This document shows positions 1 to 11,020 of a DNA stretch of 64,000 nt, one piece after another. The DNA is taken from NCBI RefSeq assembly GCF_001949145.1, contig NW_019091369.1:4200054-4264053 (forward strand). Reading direction: 5' to 3'. The notes below the pieces were generated by a model. It had not been told where the DNA came from and ran no database searches. It worked only from the letters and a program-made list of their open reading frames with translations. The first letter of the stretch is position 1, and each line of letters begins with the position of its first letter. Both the position numbers and the translations under genes were made by a program. The DNA is from Acanthaster planci. Its lineage: Eukaryota; Echinodermata; Asteroidea; Valvatida; Acanthasteridae.

Positions 1-93
1 AGGACAGTCCTACTGTGTTTCTGACTTCCTGTCTTAATCATGTTACATTTCTGTCTATACTGCAAGTTAGTTTTTTTATTTCTTGTGTTACAG

Positions 94-856
94 ATCTTTA
101 AACAATTGGATGCAGATGAAGATGGAAAAATAACATCGCAAGACATGGAAAAGTTACCCATTGAGGTATGTTTTTTGTGATTATATTCCATCTTGAATGA
201 ATTATCAAGTCCTGTCTGCTTCCGATAAATAATTCATGCAGGTTTTTGGTGTTGATACAGAAACCTTCACTTAATATGGTGCCCTCAACCAGTGCTGTGT
301 AAATGATTGAATGGTGAAGGTTGAAGCTTATTAAAGTCTGATGGAGTCTGACTTATTTTCTTTTTTATACAGAAGGAGGAAGGGGGGCCATTTGCACTCA
401 GCATCCAGGAGAAGCTGATGATGCTTATTGATGTTATTGATGAGGAGATCAGTAAAGTGAAAGAGGTGAGATTCGAGTGGCAAGTTTGTGTTGCTGTGAT
501 ATATGACATTATTACTTTGAAAGTATGGTTACTAATTATAACTCTAGCTATATTGGCAGCGGAACTATTTTCAAATGGGGGGGGGGAATTGTGATTAATA
601 AACTGATCAATTAAGCCCCACCTCATTATAGAACCTGCAAAAAGCGTGTGTGGGGTATGCTCCCTTAGTCAAAAAAGTCTTGTAACTTTCAGTTTTAGAC
701 AGGAAGACAATTTTATGTACATGTATTATTCTTCAGAAAAAGCTGCAGACATTGTTGGAAAAGACAGCACAAAGTTATGATCTGTTGACATCCCTGGAAC
801 GTCTTGAGCCAGCCAAGATGGAGGAAAAATCTCAAATGGATAAAGATGAGCTTTAA
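94..856 (+). CDS. EF-hand protein with C-terminal KDEL, last three coding exons (5' part outside window)
   Basis: Exons 94-165, 373-465 and 737-856 have consensus AG/GT borders and are all phase 0, giving 94 C-terminal residues and a TAA at 854-856. The first exon holds an EF-hand-like loop (DADEDGKITSQD). It has the acidic positions and the central Gly-Lys-Ile, but Asp instead of the usual Glu at loop position 12. Exon two and the start of exon three are charged and predicted helical (KLMMLIDVIDEEISKVKE). The protein ends MDKDEL, a textbook KDEL receptor ligand, so the mature protein is most likely retained in the ER lumen. That would require an N-terminal signal peptide, which lies outside the window. 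I do not recognise the family: calumenin/reticulocalbin, FKBP and glucosidase-II beta tails look different. Gene and reading frame are secure; the function beyond a calcium-binding, ER-resident protein is open. Confidence 0.8.
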
Positions 857-1209
857 ATTTTTCATGTGTAGATGTATGGTAAAAATTAGTCTGGGAACAA
901 CATTATGGGAAGCTTGCAATGTTGAAGTCAGTTTAGCTGAACATTTTGATCATTTAAAGCAGTGATGTTTTGGGGGGGTCTTACAGTTCTGATATACCAG
1001 CTTTGAATCTCATCAGGTTTGCCTCCCAGGCTTGGTTTTTATTTTCTGCCTTAGTCCTGCAGCTTTTGTGCAAGTAGCTTTCATTTTAGGACAAGTTACT
1101 GTAAGTGCTTTGAAAAAGGTGTTGTTCGCAAATGCTCTGTTCTTTTCTTAAAAGAAGTGAAAGCTGGTCACAGATACTTTGAAGCTGAAATATTTTGTTA
1201 ACTGATATA

Positions 1210-1830
1210 ATCTGATATTTCTATTATTAGGCTCACTGACATCAGTAATTACAGACCTATTTCAGTTCTCCCACATGTGTCTAAGATTCTAAATAGGACT
1301 GTAAATAACCAACTTCGTGATTTCCTTGATCAGACAAGCTCACAACATAAGCTCACCCTGTCAGCAAAACAAAGTTCATGGTTTTTGGCACAGGTCATCG
1401 TTTATCTCATGTTGGAGACATTCACATTACTTTAGACGGAGAGGCTATTTAGTGTGTCAATAGTTTTAAATATCTAGGGGTAATGCTAGACAAGTCGCTA
1501 TCATGATCAGATCATAATCAACTTTGTTGAGAAAATCTTGAACAAAATTGGTTTCTTTGTCATTCTGCCAAACCTTGCCTCCCCTGCTTGGATTTTTAAA
1601 ATGCTGAAGAGTGCCAGGTCCAGTTGTTCTAACAGCAATCTTGAGAGACTTGTTAAACTGCAAAATCTACTCGCTAGATTAATTCTTAATGCACATTATG
1701 AAGTCTACAAGTGTGTTAGAAAATTTAATCCTTGGTACCTTAACTCTCGTTTGAACCTCCAACCCATTCGTTTGGCATCTGATTGCTGTTAAATGGCTCA
1801 AATTGAGGCAAATGCACATTCCAATATCTA
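1210..1830 (+). mobile_element. Degenerate non-LTR retrotransposon (LINE) reverse-transcriptase fragment
   Basis: Broken frames keep two hallmark stretches of LINE ORF2. At about 1218-1300 the translation reads DISNYRPISVLPHVSKI, the conserved 'NYRPIS-LP-SK' block of CR1/Jockey-like reverse transcriptases. At about 1464-1500 it reads FKYLGVMLDKSLS, the 'YLGV-LD' block downstream of the catalytic centre, followed at about 1648-1690 by VKLQNLLARLILN, which matches the usual 'LQNRAARxIL' segment. The stretch that should lie between the first two blocks, including the catalytic FADD box, is almost wholly missing. Stops and frameshifts interrupt the remainder. It is a dead, internally deleted copy. 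The clade cannot be assigned more precisely by eye. Confidence 0.75.
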
Positions 1831-2114
1831 GGGACCTTGGGGTGGAACAAGTTGACTGCCTCAAGAAGGCAGGCGGAGTCCCTCTCTAAACTCAACAACT
1901 TTTATGGTTGAATTTTATTTAACCTTAATATTGTCTTTAATCTTTAAATTTAATCACTGTCACAGATTTTTAAGTTTCAGATTACGTTTATTTAACCAAT
2001 TGTGTTTGATTCCATTCAATTTTAGTTTTATTTTTTATTACATATACATTTTATATTTTATTTTTTGCTTTATATTTTACTCTATTTTCCATGAACTTTT
2101 CATTGTTAATTTTA

Positions 2115-2133
2115 GCATCATCATCATCATCAT
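2115..2133. repeat. ATC trinucleotide microsatellite
   Basis: About six uninterrupted CAT/ATC units inside a T-rich low-complexity stretch. Confidence 0.8.
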
Positions 2134-2499
2134 TTGAAGTTTGTTTATAATTATTTTGCTATTACTCTTTTTTTTCGTTATATGTTTTATGTTTATTTTA
2201 TTATTCTAATTACTAGCTACTAATTCGATTAATCTTTGCTATTTTATTTATTTTTCACACACAATTCCTTTGTTGTTCGAATGTTTTCCAGTTTTTGTTT
2301 CTTCTTTCCCCATCATTAAATTAATTTATTTTAAATTGTTTTTTTTTTTTGTGCAACTGTGCATAAAATGCATTCCGTTTCTTCTACTTTTTTCTTCTGT
2401 ATTTTTCATAATTGTTCTCCCCAAAACCTCATTCACTTTGTGCACGGTTTGTCTAGGTGCCACTTTGGTTACTCTGCAATGTTGCATCCTCATTAAAGT

Positions 2500-3065
2500 T
2501 ACACCAGGTGACAAGTCATGTGACATTAAAGTTGCAACCTCCAAAGCACTGTATCTCTTGAACTACATGCCCTGGCCATGTTTCTTGACAAAGTGTTATA
2601 CGCGAAAATTCGCATAATGTGACAATGACATCATCATTGATATTAAAGGTGCACCCTGCAAAGCACTATATCGTCTGCAGTAAATGTCGGATTGGGTTGA
2701 AACCTTGCAGTTAAGTAAAACGGGAAGCAATACACACAAAAATTGACATGATGTGACGATGATGTCATTATATGACAAGTCCCATGGCCGCCTTTATCTC
2801 TTAAAGTAGATGTCATATTTGGTTGAAACCTTGCAGGAAGCTAGAAAGGAAAGTGTTATCTACGAATATTGACATGATGTGACGATGACGTCATCAGTTT
2901 ACAAGTGACATGGCATTAAACTTGCAGCCTTAAGCACTTTATCACTTGAACTAGATGTCGTATTGGGTTGAAACATTGCAGGCAGCTAGAAAGGAAAGTG
3001 TTATCTACGAAAATTGTCAGGATGACTATTAAGTCATTAAGTGACGAGTCATGTAACATTAAAAA
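2500..3065. repeat. Diverged tandem repeat, unit about 130 bp
   Basis: Related blocks recur with starts near 2509, 2630, 2774, 2902 and 3037. Each begins near a variant of GACAAGTCATGTGACATTAA, continues with a 'GCAAAGCACTTTATC-TTGAACTAGATGTCGTATTGGG' type segment, then 'AACCTTGCAG-AGCTAGAAAGGAAAGTG' and a CRE-like TGACGATGACGTCATCA. The third and fourth units are closest, sharing 'GCTAGAAAGGAAAGTGTTA'. Units are too diverged and gapped to be an active array. No coding potential was seen. Confidence 0.75.
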
Positions 3066-5167
3066 TGCAATCAGGGCCCTTCAGAATAGCAGATTTTTAA
3101 CTGACAAGGCTATTCTCTGGAAATAAAATTTAAAAAAATGGTGACATACATGTCCTTTTTGTTTGGTTGTGCTGTTGCAGCTTATAAGTGATTGTCAAAG
3201 GTTGAGTTGTATATATTGTAGTAACTTCAAGTGTCGTCTTTCAAGTCGAGTAAATACATGTACATGTAGAGTCCATGACAAAATAGCTGATGCATTCACA
3301 TCATGAACAGTAACTTCTTTACAACTTTATACACAGAGGTACTGTATATATATTGATATATTATTATTAATTGCATTGAAATGTATCTTTTTATATTACA
3401 AAGCTCTGTTTTTTTATACGTGCAGTACCAAAGTGTGCCACATACTTTTGTATGTGAAGACAGCATGTACATGTAATGGAATGAATATATTGCGCCAGTA
3501 CTCTATCAGGCAAGGACAAATTATGCATCTGAAGACAAATCAATTCATAAGATTTGATATTCCCTGCTGCTGCATTTAGTCTGATGACACTCAGAGCCTT
3601 TCAGAAATCAATGTGAAATTTACTTGATAAAATTAAGAGTACATGTATGTGATAACTAGTACTGACATATGAGCGCAGCAGTGGCATTTAAAGTCTTCAG
3701 AAAAAAAAATTAGGATGTCATTTATTTTGCTGTCCATGTTAGCAATCTAAAATCAACAGTTTTGTGCATGGTTGACATTTATTTCATTGTTACCTTGAGA
3801 ATGCAAACACATTAGCGAGTAGTTTCCTACATCACCTGGCTGCTTTCCCGTCCCTAATGGCACTGCAATTTGGACATTCTGTAAAATTGATTGTCTCCAT
3901 TAATTTGAAGTTTTGACTAAGCCGACAGCCCTCTGTAATTAATTAACGCTTGGTTACTCGTAGCTCTATAAGGGTGTACATACATTCCCTGAGCAATGCT
4001 CTGGTCTCCAAGATGTGTATCTTAGCAACAAAAAGCCAAAGAAATAGGGCACAAATTCTCGTTTGCATTGATGTGATAGGAATGGAATTTTATTAGAATG
4101 GATTCATATACATGTATTTGGAAGAACACTGAGAGAAAGATCAACCGGTTTAACACAGCTTTCACGATGATCAATGGTGACTTGGTACAAAATGCATCAC
4201 TTTCAAAGTCTAAAATCTTTAATTAAATTACCACATTGTAAATATAAGATAAAGTTAAGCTGACTTTCTCTGCTTCTCCCCAAAATATCACTAAATATGG
4301 ATTAAGCAGACAGACACTGAATTACATGTATGGAATTGTTACATGTATTTACAAAACCTTTGTACAGTGCTTCAAAAATCCAGAAATATTCCTGTGTACT
4401 TGTACTTATACAAAATCTCATCCTATAAAAAATAGCATGCACTTTTAAACCATTTTTATGTGCTTTGAATTGGAGAAACTTTGACTTAAGTTATTCTTAC
4501 GAGGGAATGGTCACATTTCAAAGGAATTCTTCCAAAAATTGTGATGTTAAATATTTCCATTATGGTGCCTTAGAATAAAACAAAGTTGTGCTAAGTGTGT
4601 ACAGGACCATGATTCGTGTTATGAGTTACACTTGCTTACTTTTAAGAACTATTGGTGAGATTACAAAATCCCACAATGCTTCCACACCACAGAAGTATCT
4701 CGTAATACTACCCCTTCAAGCAATTTGTACTTCGAATTATTACTAATCACATGAAAAAGCTAAAATGGCCTTTTGTCCTTATTTAGTGTTCCAGCCCTTG
4801 TAAAATTTGCAGTGAAATAGAAATTTGTGGTTTCAGCCTATCACTCCCAAACCATGCAAATGTCAATAGTGAGTTCACAACAATCCCTTAATCCATAAAC
4901 ACACTGGAAACAATATTTTTTAGTTAGAAATTTGCACATAGGTAAATAGCTTGATCCAAACCTCAGAGGTGTTAAGGAAGCATTCATCTCATTCACTGAA
5001 AAGATTTCATCAAAATTCCACTTCCCCAAGAAAAAATTCCTCCCCCTCCAAAAAAAGAGCTTGTTACCCTGCATATAATGAATACGTTTTGTAATTACTG
5101 CATCTCACAATGTTTTTGTAAGTTTACTTTTGGGTGTTATGTAGTGTTTTTATACCCTATAGAAAGG

Positions 5168-7854
5168 TTATACCATGAGTCTTGATCCTGGAATGTATCG
5201 AGACTCACTCCAAATATTAGACTCGCCACAGTTGCCAAGACGACGTCTGCATTGGTCACAACGATGATAATGCTCACACTGTTCATGCATCAGGATTCCT
5301 GGGCTCTGAGCTCGTAGTTTCTGCTCCTCTTCGCGTTGTCGTTTCAGACTGGCTGCCTCTTTCCAAGTTTCTTCCAAAGATTTGCGAGTTTTGACAGAAT
5401 CATTGTAACGGTTGGCCCTGTCTTCTATGAGTCTATATTAACCAAATTTTGAAAAGAAAAGTTGCATTTCAGTTCCACATAACAAACACGACGTGTACAA
5501 TAAACAACGACTGATTGTAAACCAGCTTATGCACACTGAAACTTAAGTCTCTCATTTGCATACAAGTTACCTTTGCACAAATGCCGCACATCTCTTTATG
5601 CTCACTGACTGTGAAAGTTTTATCAAGTTTGTCAACTTAAACAGTCTTACACCTTCTATATTAATACAATTTTTCATATGCCCCATGGAAGTTAAGGTAA
5701 CTTTATTTCAAGGAAGCACTGGTTTTTACAGCTTTTGTTTGATTGAAGACAAAAAACGAAATCAACTCACTCTCGACGTGTCCTGTCTAGTATATCCATT
5801 TCTTCCCGCTGTGTTTTTAGATGATTGAACAGTTTCTGTCGTCGGGAATGTTCTACTGCATTTAGTTGCTCCTTGTACACTTCAATGGCCCGACGACGCT
5901 TATCAGCTAGTTGCTCATTGGTTGCATCATTCTTACCAAAGATGGGTTCTTTAGAGTCGGGCACAGCTGCTGGCAGAGGGAGAGGCTTGAAACGAACCTT
6001 GGATGGAATAACGAGAGGTTATTACTTCAATCATTCACTTGTGGAAAATGATAGCTCTACAGCTATAGAACTATAACTACAGGTGTATTTGTACTAGCAT
6101 TTGACAAGCAAACTGTGGTAAACTAACTCTGATCAATTATGTTTAACTGGGAACAATTACTGATCTGGTCCATCCAACAGTACACAGTGTAATGTAGGAT
6201 CAAATGCACTTTTGATGGCTGATCTCTGAGCTAAATTATTTCTGGTCACCTAAACCTAAGGCTGATCAACTCATACATGTATATAGTCAACTTTTCTAAG
6301 GGTAACTAATGAATGGGCACTTTCAACTAACCTATTTGAATAACCTGCATTGATATCAGGTCAACTAATTTAGAGTTACTCTGGTCAACAAACAGATTAA
6401 TCCTGAACTATCAGCTGACTGTTAATAGTTTTTCCTGCTGTGACAAGAAACCCTATAGCTTAACAACTACAATGTACTCCCTACCGTACGCTGATCTGGA
6501 AGCTTAAGCCTAAGTGGTTCCATCTTAGAGAATGGTAGAATGATCTTAGGTACAGGAAGGCTCAAAGGCCCTAGAAGACGTGGACTGATCAACCCTCTCT
6601 GGCTGGGAGAACCCCCAGCCCTATCTATGTAACCTTGCTGATCTTGGCTAGCCATCTCAGCAGCTTTGACAAGTCTGTCCCGGATGTGAATCTATGGGAG
6701 GTGGTGTGTTAAATGAGGGTGGTAAGGAGGAAGGGAAGATGCACAGTAAAGATGGAGAAAGGATGGCAGGTGATGAGGAGAGAGGTGGTGTTAAATGAGG
6801 ATATGAAAATTAATGAAAAGGTGAAAACTCATGTAAAGATATGATGAACTGTGAATGTATTACAGGTGTAAATTAGGAGGATGTGAAAAGGATGTGTGTA
6901 TATGAATGGTTAGCATGATACAAGGATGCACAAAAACTGTCAGCCAGCAAATCAAGCTTGGGCTGTCCTGTCAACTAGCTAGCAATGCAAATGAGGAGCT
7001 AGGTGGCCCCAAAAACGAGTCAACATGCCAGCCAGCTAGCCTTCCAGAAAGTTAATCAGCTAGTCAGTTGGCCATCGAACTCTTTACAGTAACAATTCCC
7101 TCCTGTCTGTTGTCATAGGATTCTAAATTGTTAAGCTGTATCAGATGATTCAATTCAACAAATTTGATATGCCTCTTACTTGTGCTGAGAGAGCTCTTTG
7201 GTACATATCTGTCTGAGCTGCCTTGTCTCGCAGATATTGTTCTCTTTGAGCAGCAAGTCTGAAAAAGAATACAAATACAAAGTAAGCGTAATACAACTTG
7301 GGCACACATATCTGAACAATTTAACTGCGTTCCTATACAAGAAAGCTTGGGTCTACTACAGTACTTACTCTTCTGCCAGCTGCACTTGCTCTAATCTCTC
7401 CAGGAATTCTTGATCATGTTTGCGGCCAATCTTATTGGTTGCCTTTGCTTCAACCTGCTCTGCCAGCTGATCAGCATATTCTTCCTGTTTGATGTGCCGT
7501 GGTGGAGTCAGGCAGCGTCGCTGGAAGATATAAGATCTCTATAGAAAGGGAACGAAAAAGTTTGCTGTTCAGTTGGTGGTGGTTTTATTTGAGCTGTACA
7601 TATATAGTTACAGGAACACTGACTCCTAGTGCAGATCTACTTCTAGTTTGTGGTTTAAAATTGTACAGATTAGCAAAGGCAAATACATGAACCCATTCTC
7701 TTTCTTCATTCATTTGAATGGTAATGAGACATTCATCTTGACTCACATGGAAATCTGTTTGGCGTTCCTTCTTTTTGTTCTTGATTGCCTCGCTGACTCC
7801 AAGATTGAATGCTGCTATCTTCTGTGAGTGATGCCTGTTTGCAAGATTCTGGGC
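5168..7854 (-). CDS. CCDC81: CCDC81 exons 8-13: coiled-coil region and C-terminal Cys/His cluster
   Basis: Exons 7854-7747, 7520-7369, 7258-7180, 6691-6485, 5997-5771 and 5432-5168. Exons 8-10 encode charged Gln/Glu/Arg-rich helices (for example RLEQVQLAEELAAQREQYLR). Exon 11 is a Pro/Leu-rich spacer, and exon 12 returns to helix (KRRRAIEVYKEQLNAVEHSR). Exon 13 ends with CEHYHRCDQCRRRLGNCG (Cys742, His744, His746, Cys748, Cys751, Cys758), a second probable zinc site, and then SRLMV. The stop TAA is at 5170-5168. Confidence 0.9.
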
Positions 7855-10800
7855 CTGAAAAATAAAACCACTAGCATGAAAAAACCTAGTAGGTGATATT
7901 TCTTGCTTCTTTGTATAAACTAGGAAAACGTTTTGGGGTGAGGTTTAGCAAGCTTTGTAGTTGAAATATCTTCAGTATCGACATCTGCAAGTGATTTGAA
8001 TAAGTGTTTCAATGACGTGGCTGGATTTTTGGAGGGGTATGGTAAGGTCTTAACAGGTGCCCAAACCTCTTACAACCTCTTACCTGTTCAGTGACGATTG
8101 CCTCAGTGTCCTTTAAATGTTGATACTGCTGTAGAAGTCTGTCTTGCTCTTGCTCCTTACGTCTCCTCTCGGCCTCGAATGAGACTGGGACATTCCTCAC
8201 AGCTCGTTGATGACACAAGTAGCATAATTCCTGGCCGGCTCTGTGCCCACATGCTGTCCCTGGAGGTGTAAACTCCCTCGTCTCCACAGCCCCAGCAAAT
8301 GTTGCCTGCTTCTCTGGGGATCTAGATTTAGGTGAGCAGGGCGGCGTCAGATTCCCTTTTGGGGAAGTGGGCTTGCCACTGGGTGGTGAAGGGGTAACAC
8401 TGCTGCCTTTGATCCCACGGGGAGGGGTGGGTAAAGTTAGATCGTCAATCAGGCTGATGCCGGTTGCTTTAGCAGTAGGTGCCACTTGACGTGAAGGAGT
8501 ACGAGACAGTGAGACTTTCTTCTCAGTGACTGGTTCTGAAAAGAAAAGAAATACATACTGAAGTTTCCATCAGTGATAGCAGGCCAAGAAATTGCCTTAG
8601 CTCTTATACGAGACCACAGCCAAGTTTGTGTACAGGAACTTCTGTTCCTGTCTTTGCCCAAGTTTTTTCCTGGTTGCTGGTGCTTGCACCTTATTTTTGA
8701 ATCTTGCAGCTCATGTCTCTCCCACCCACTTTCATCCATTCTGCTTACCCTCTTGACCATCTGTGCCTTCTACTTCTTCTTCATTCCCTTGTTCCTCCCC
8801 TTCATTCAGGACCAATTCTTCATTTTCCTCCCCTTCTGGTTCTTGGAGCTCCACCTCTCTATTTGTGACCTCCTGATCCTCATCTATAGTTGGCATTTTT
8901 CTAAGAGGTTCCTCGTTTTCCAGAGCTAATCCGCCTTTGCTGGAACCCTGGGAAATTCTAGACAGTGAACAGCAAACACAAGCAAAAAATATTATTCTTG
9001 AATTTACAGAAAGCTATACTTGGTAATTTACTCAGTCCTGCAATATTCCTTGAGTAAACATTTTAAAGAAACTAATGAAGTAATTTTTTCTCTGACCAAG
9101 TCACTCCTAAGACACCTGAAAAAAGACATAGCATGAAAACCTCTAAAACAAGATCTGAAAGAGTATCCACTTGCTCACCTGGGTAACACAAGTGTGTTTC
9201 CTGTTAAAGGTCTGTAGGTAGAAGCTCTAGACAAAACAGAATCAGCCGTGTCTGGTCTCTGTAAACAAAAAAGAAGCAAAACAAGGTTACTTATGCTTAC
9301 AACTGCATGACTGGTTTATAACGCTATGCTGTTACGAGGTTGCACAATCATGCATAGTGATTCAATCAAATATGTCACAATTGTGTATCTAAAAGGTTAA
9401 CAAGAAAGGTTAGCTTTGCATATGAGATCAGATAGCAAGAGTTGTGTCCCTAAGGACAATAAATAAACTCGCATTTCCCTAATAGTATAGAGTACCGAAG
9501 TGTGACGTCACTTTGAACCAGAAAGTGCAGTGCAAATGAATGGTGTACGCGCGCGTGCTGGTTCACATGCTGGTTCATGCGCTCATGCCTCTTACACACT
9601 AATTGTGCGTGTGACGTATTCACTTCAGTAATCTATATAATGTGGAAAGTTTACTGAATTGATTATAGAATTCATTTTAGGCACTTTGAAAGTGCTTTTA
9701 TACTAAGATTTTGTCAAACTGACAATTTTTCGTCTCTTACATTTTTCAAGGCCTCTGCTAACGTTCCCGAGCCATCCATCATGTTCAAGAAATCCTTGTA
9801 GAATTTCATTTTGACTTTTCCATCTCGTATGGCCAGACGACCAATGCCAGTAAATGTAAATTCCACATTGCGGTTGGATTGTACAGACCGTGACAATGAC
9901 AGTAACACTTCCTTAACACATCTCTCAACTGTATCACGGTCAAAGGGACTCTCCGCAGATAGAACAGTGAAGTTGAGTTGGACAATTGGAATTTGACCTG
10001 TAATTAAATAATTATGATACGCAGAATTAAAGACTGAAACGCATCAACAGCTTTCTAACATTACCGAAGAAATTATGGTTCAAGCTGATAAACTCTTGAA
10101 TTTGGACCTTCTAACTATGGCCCTATTAGATGGTTAAATATTGGAGTTTAACTTAAAATAATTTTTTTTAAACAAACCAACTAATCAGCTGGTAAAGGTG
10201 TTTGAAACTGTTAAGTAAAGAACTGACTGTTTTAATACCTGATGTGAAATGTTTTGCGTAGTCCAGTCTGTGGGTCTGTGCAAACTTTTCAGATAGACTG
10301 AACACCGGACGCTGGATGAGAATAAATTTGTTGTTACCGATGTCAAGCTTCTTCTGTGTGAAGGTAAAGGTACCGAGGCCTGGAATGTTTACTCCCTGAA
10401 AATGAAAACAATGAGAATTAAAAATAATTACAAAACTGATTAGGCCTAAATACTTCTCCTGAAAACACATTTTTTTAACTAAAGGCAACTAAAGGCCTCT
10501 TTTATGGTTTCTTATATTCATGTCCACTTCCTTCATATAACAAGTAGGCTAGTTCAAAGCAATAAAGTACAAAGTTTACTTAACAATGACGGTGCATTCA
10601 TTTAGTTAATCCAAATTTACAGCCTACCTTTTGCATATTCATGTGTCTCTCAACAAAAGCAGAAACATTTTCCCAAACGCTGATGACATCTGCAAATTGG
10701 AAAATCAAAATAATATCAAGAAAGAGCACCTAGAGATACATTCTATAAAATCAACCAAACAAATACCTAATATGAGTAATATTATTTCAGGCGTACTGTT

Positions 10801-11020
10801 GGGCTATGCATATGGGCCTGGGCCTAGTACAAAAGTTAAAAATCGTTTACATCCCTTCCCAGAGTAGTGAGGCTTGAACACAAAGGCGTTCCTCGATCTT
10901 GGTAACGCATTGGATTTTGTTCGGTTCATGGGTAAACTTACCGTCATCTGTGACATTTGGAATCGTCGAAAATCGGTGTTTCCTTGCATCTGAGAATAAT
11001 TCCTGCATAACCTCTGCCAT
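5168..11020 (-). CDS. CCDC81: CCDC81 orthologue, HU-domain coiled-coil protein, complete, 13 exons
   Basis: Coding exons in transcript order are 11020-10942, 10689-10628, 10395-10239, 9997-9741, 9258-9179, 8957-8749, 8535-8084, 7854-7747, 7520-7369, 7258-7180, 6691-6485, 5997-5771 and 5432-5168. They sum to 2334 nt in one frame (777 residues plus TAA), with AG acceptors, GT donors and matching phases throughout. The start ATG at 11020-11018 has a strong context (G at -3, G at +4). Order: two HU-fold domains (about 1-185), an acidic linker, a Pro/Ser-rich linker, a CxH-x6-CxxC cluster (377-389), long charged helices and a second Cys/His cluster near the C-terminus (742-758). The family (human protein about 650 residues) is linked to the centrosome and cilia, and its HU domains were recognised as distant relatives of bacterial HU/IHF. 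It is transcribed divergently from RNF17 across 409 bp. The biochemical role of the family is poorly known. Confidence 0.93.
6692..7179 (-). other. CCDC81 intron 10, purine-rich stretch
   Basis: Between about 6695 and 6900 the plus strand is a degenerate GGAGGTG/ATGAGG-type purine-rich repeat (TTAAATGAGGRTR recurs near 6708 and 6792). Nothing gene-like is seen in the rest of the intron. Confidence 0.45.
8084..9258 (-). CDS. CCDC81: CCDC81 exons 5-7: linkers and CxH-x6-CxxC cluster
   Basis: Exon 5 (9258-9179) is basic and Ser/Thr-rich. Exon 6 (8957-8749) is strongly acidic (runs such as EGEENEELVLNEGEEQGNEE). Exon 7 (8535-8084) begins with a Pro/Ser-rich disordered stretch with several SP/TP sites, then CGHRAGQELCYLC (Cys377, His379, Cys386, Cys389), a likely zinc knuckle, and then the start of a charged helix (FEAERRRKEQEQDRLLQQYQ). 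The Cys motif followed by 'AVRNVPVSFEAERRRKE' is a recognisable CCDC81 signature. The acidic and proline-rich linkers help explain why this protein is longer than the human one. Confidence 0.9.
9259..9740 (-). other. CCDC81 intron 4
   Basis: No gene. It holds a GTGACGTCAC palindrome (near 9501) and an alternating CGCGCG/'TGCTGGTTCA' direct repeat (about 9549-9582). A similar AAGTGACGTCACC palindrome followed by GTGAACCGG occurs in RNF17 intron 5 near 14253, which may mark a dispersed repeat family. Confidence 0.4.
9741..9997 (-). CDS. CCDC81: CCDC81 exon 4: second HU-fold domain
   Basis: One 257-nt exon encodes residues about 100-185, including VQLNFTVLSAESPFDRDTVE, SRSVQSNRNVEFTFTGIGRL and KVKMKFYKDFLNMMDGSGT. 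This is the second, diagnostic CCDC81 HU-like repeat ('VEFTF-GIG-L-IRD-KVKM-FY-DFL-MDGSG'). It ends on a complete codon and joins exon 5 (RPDTADSVLSRAS...), which restores the family's 'ANRPDT-DSVLS' junction (here KNRPDTADSVLS). Confidence 0.93.
10239..11020 (-). CDS. CCDC81: CCDC81 exons 1-3: N-terminus and first HU-fold domain
   Basis: Exon 1 (11020-10942) encodes MAEVMQELFSDARKHRFS..., exon 2 (10689-10628) VISVWENVSAFVERHMNMQK, and exon 3 (10395-10239) GVNIPGLGTFTFTQKKLDIG and onward. 'KGVNIPGLGTFTF' is the signature beta-strand region of the first CCDC81 HU domain and resembles the 'V-IPGFGTF' strand of bacterial HU. Residues about 1-99. The long open frame across 10804-11031 in a second phase is a shadow; the exon-1 frame used here is the one that splices in phase to exon 2. 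Confidence 0.92.

Larger units (their letters stand above)
857..5167. other. Tail-to-tail intergenic region between the EF-hand gene and CCDC81
   Basis: The region includes the 3' UTRs of both convergent genes. It holds a LINE reverse-transcriptase relic (about 1210-1830), an AT-rich low-complexity block (about 1900-2350, with an ATC microsatellite at 2115-2133) and a tandem repeat of about 130 bp (about 2500-3065). From 3066 to 5167 I see only AT-rich unique sequence. Candidate polyadenylation hexamers are AATAAA at 3122-3127 on the plus strand for the EF-hand gene and TTTATT at 4089-4094 for CCDC81 on the minus strand. Both lie more than 1 kb from their stop codons and are unverified. Confidence 0.6.

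Noticed and set aside
3240-3270. (TACATG)n runs as functional binding sites
   Set aside because: The motif recurs dozens of times across introns and intergenic DNA and behaves like a background simple repeat.
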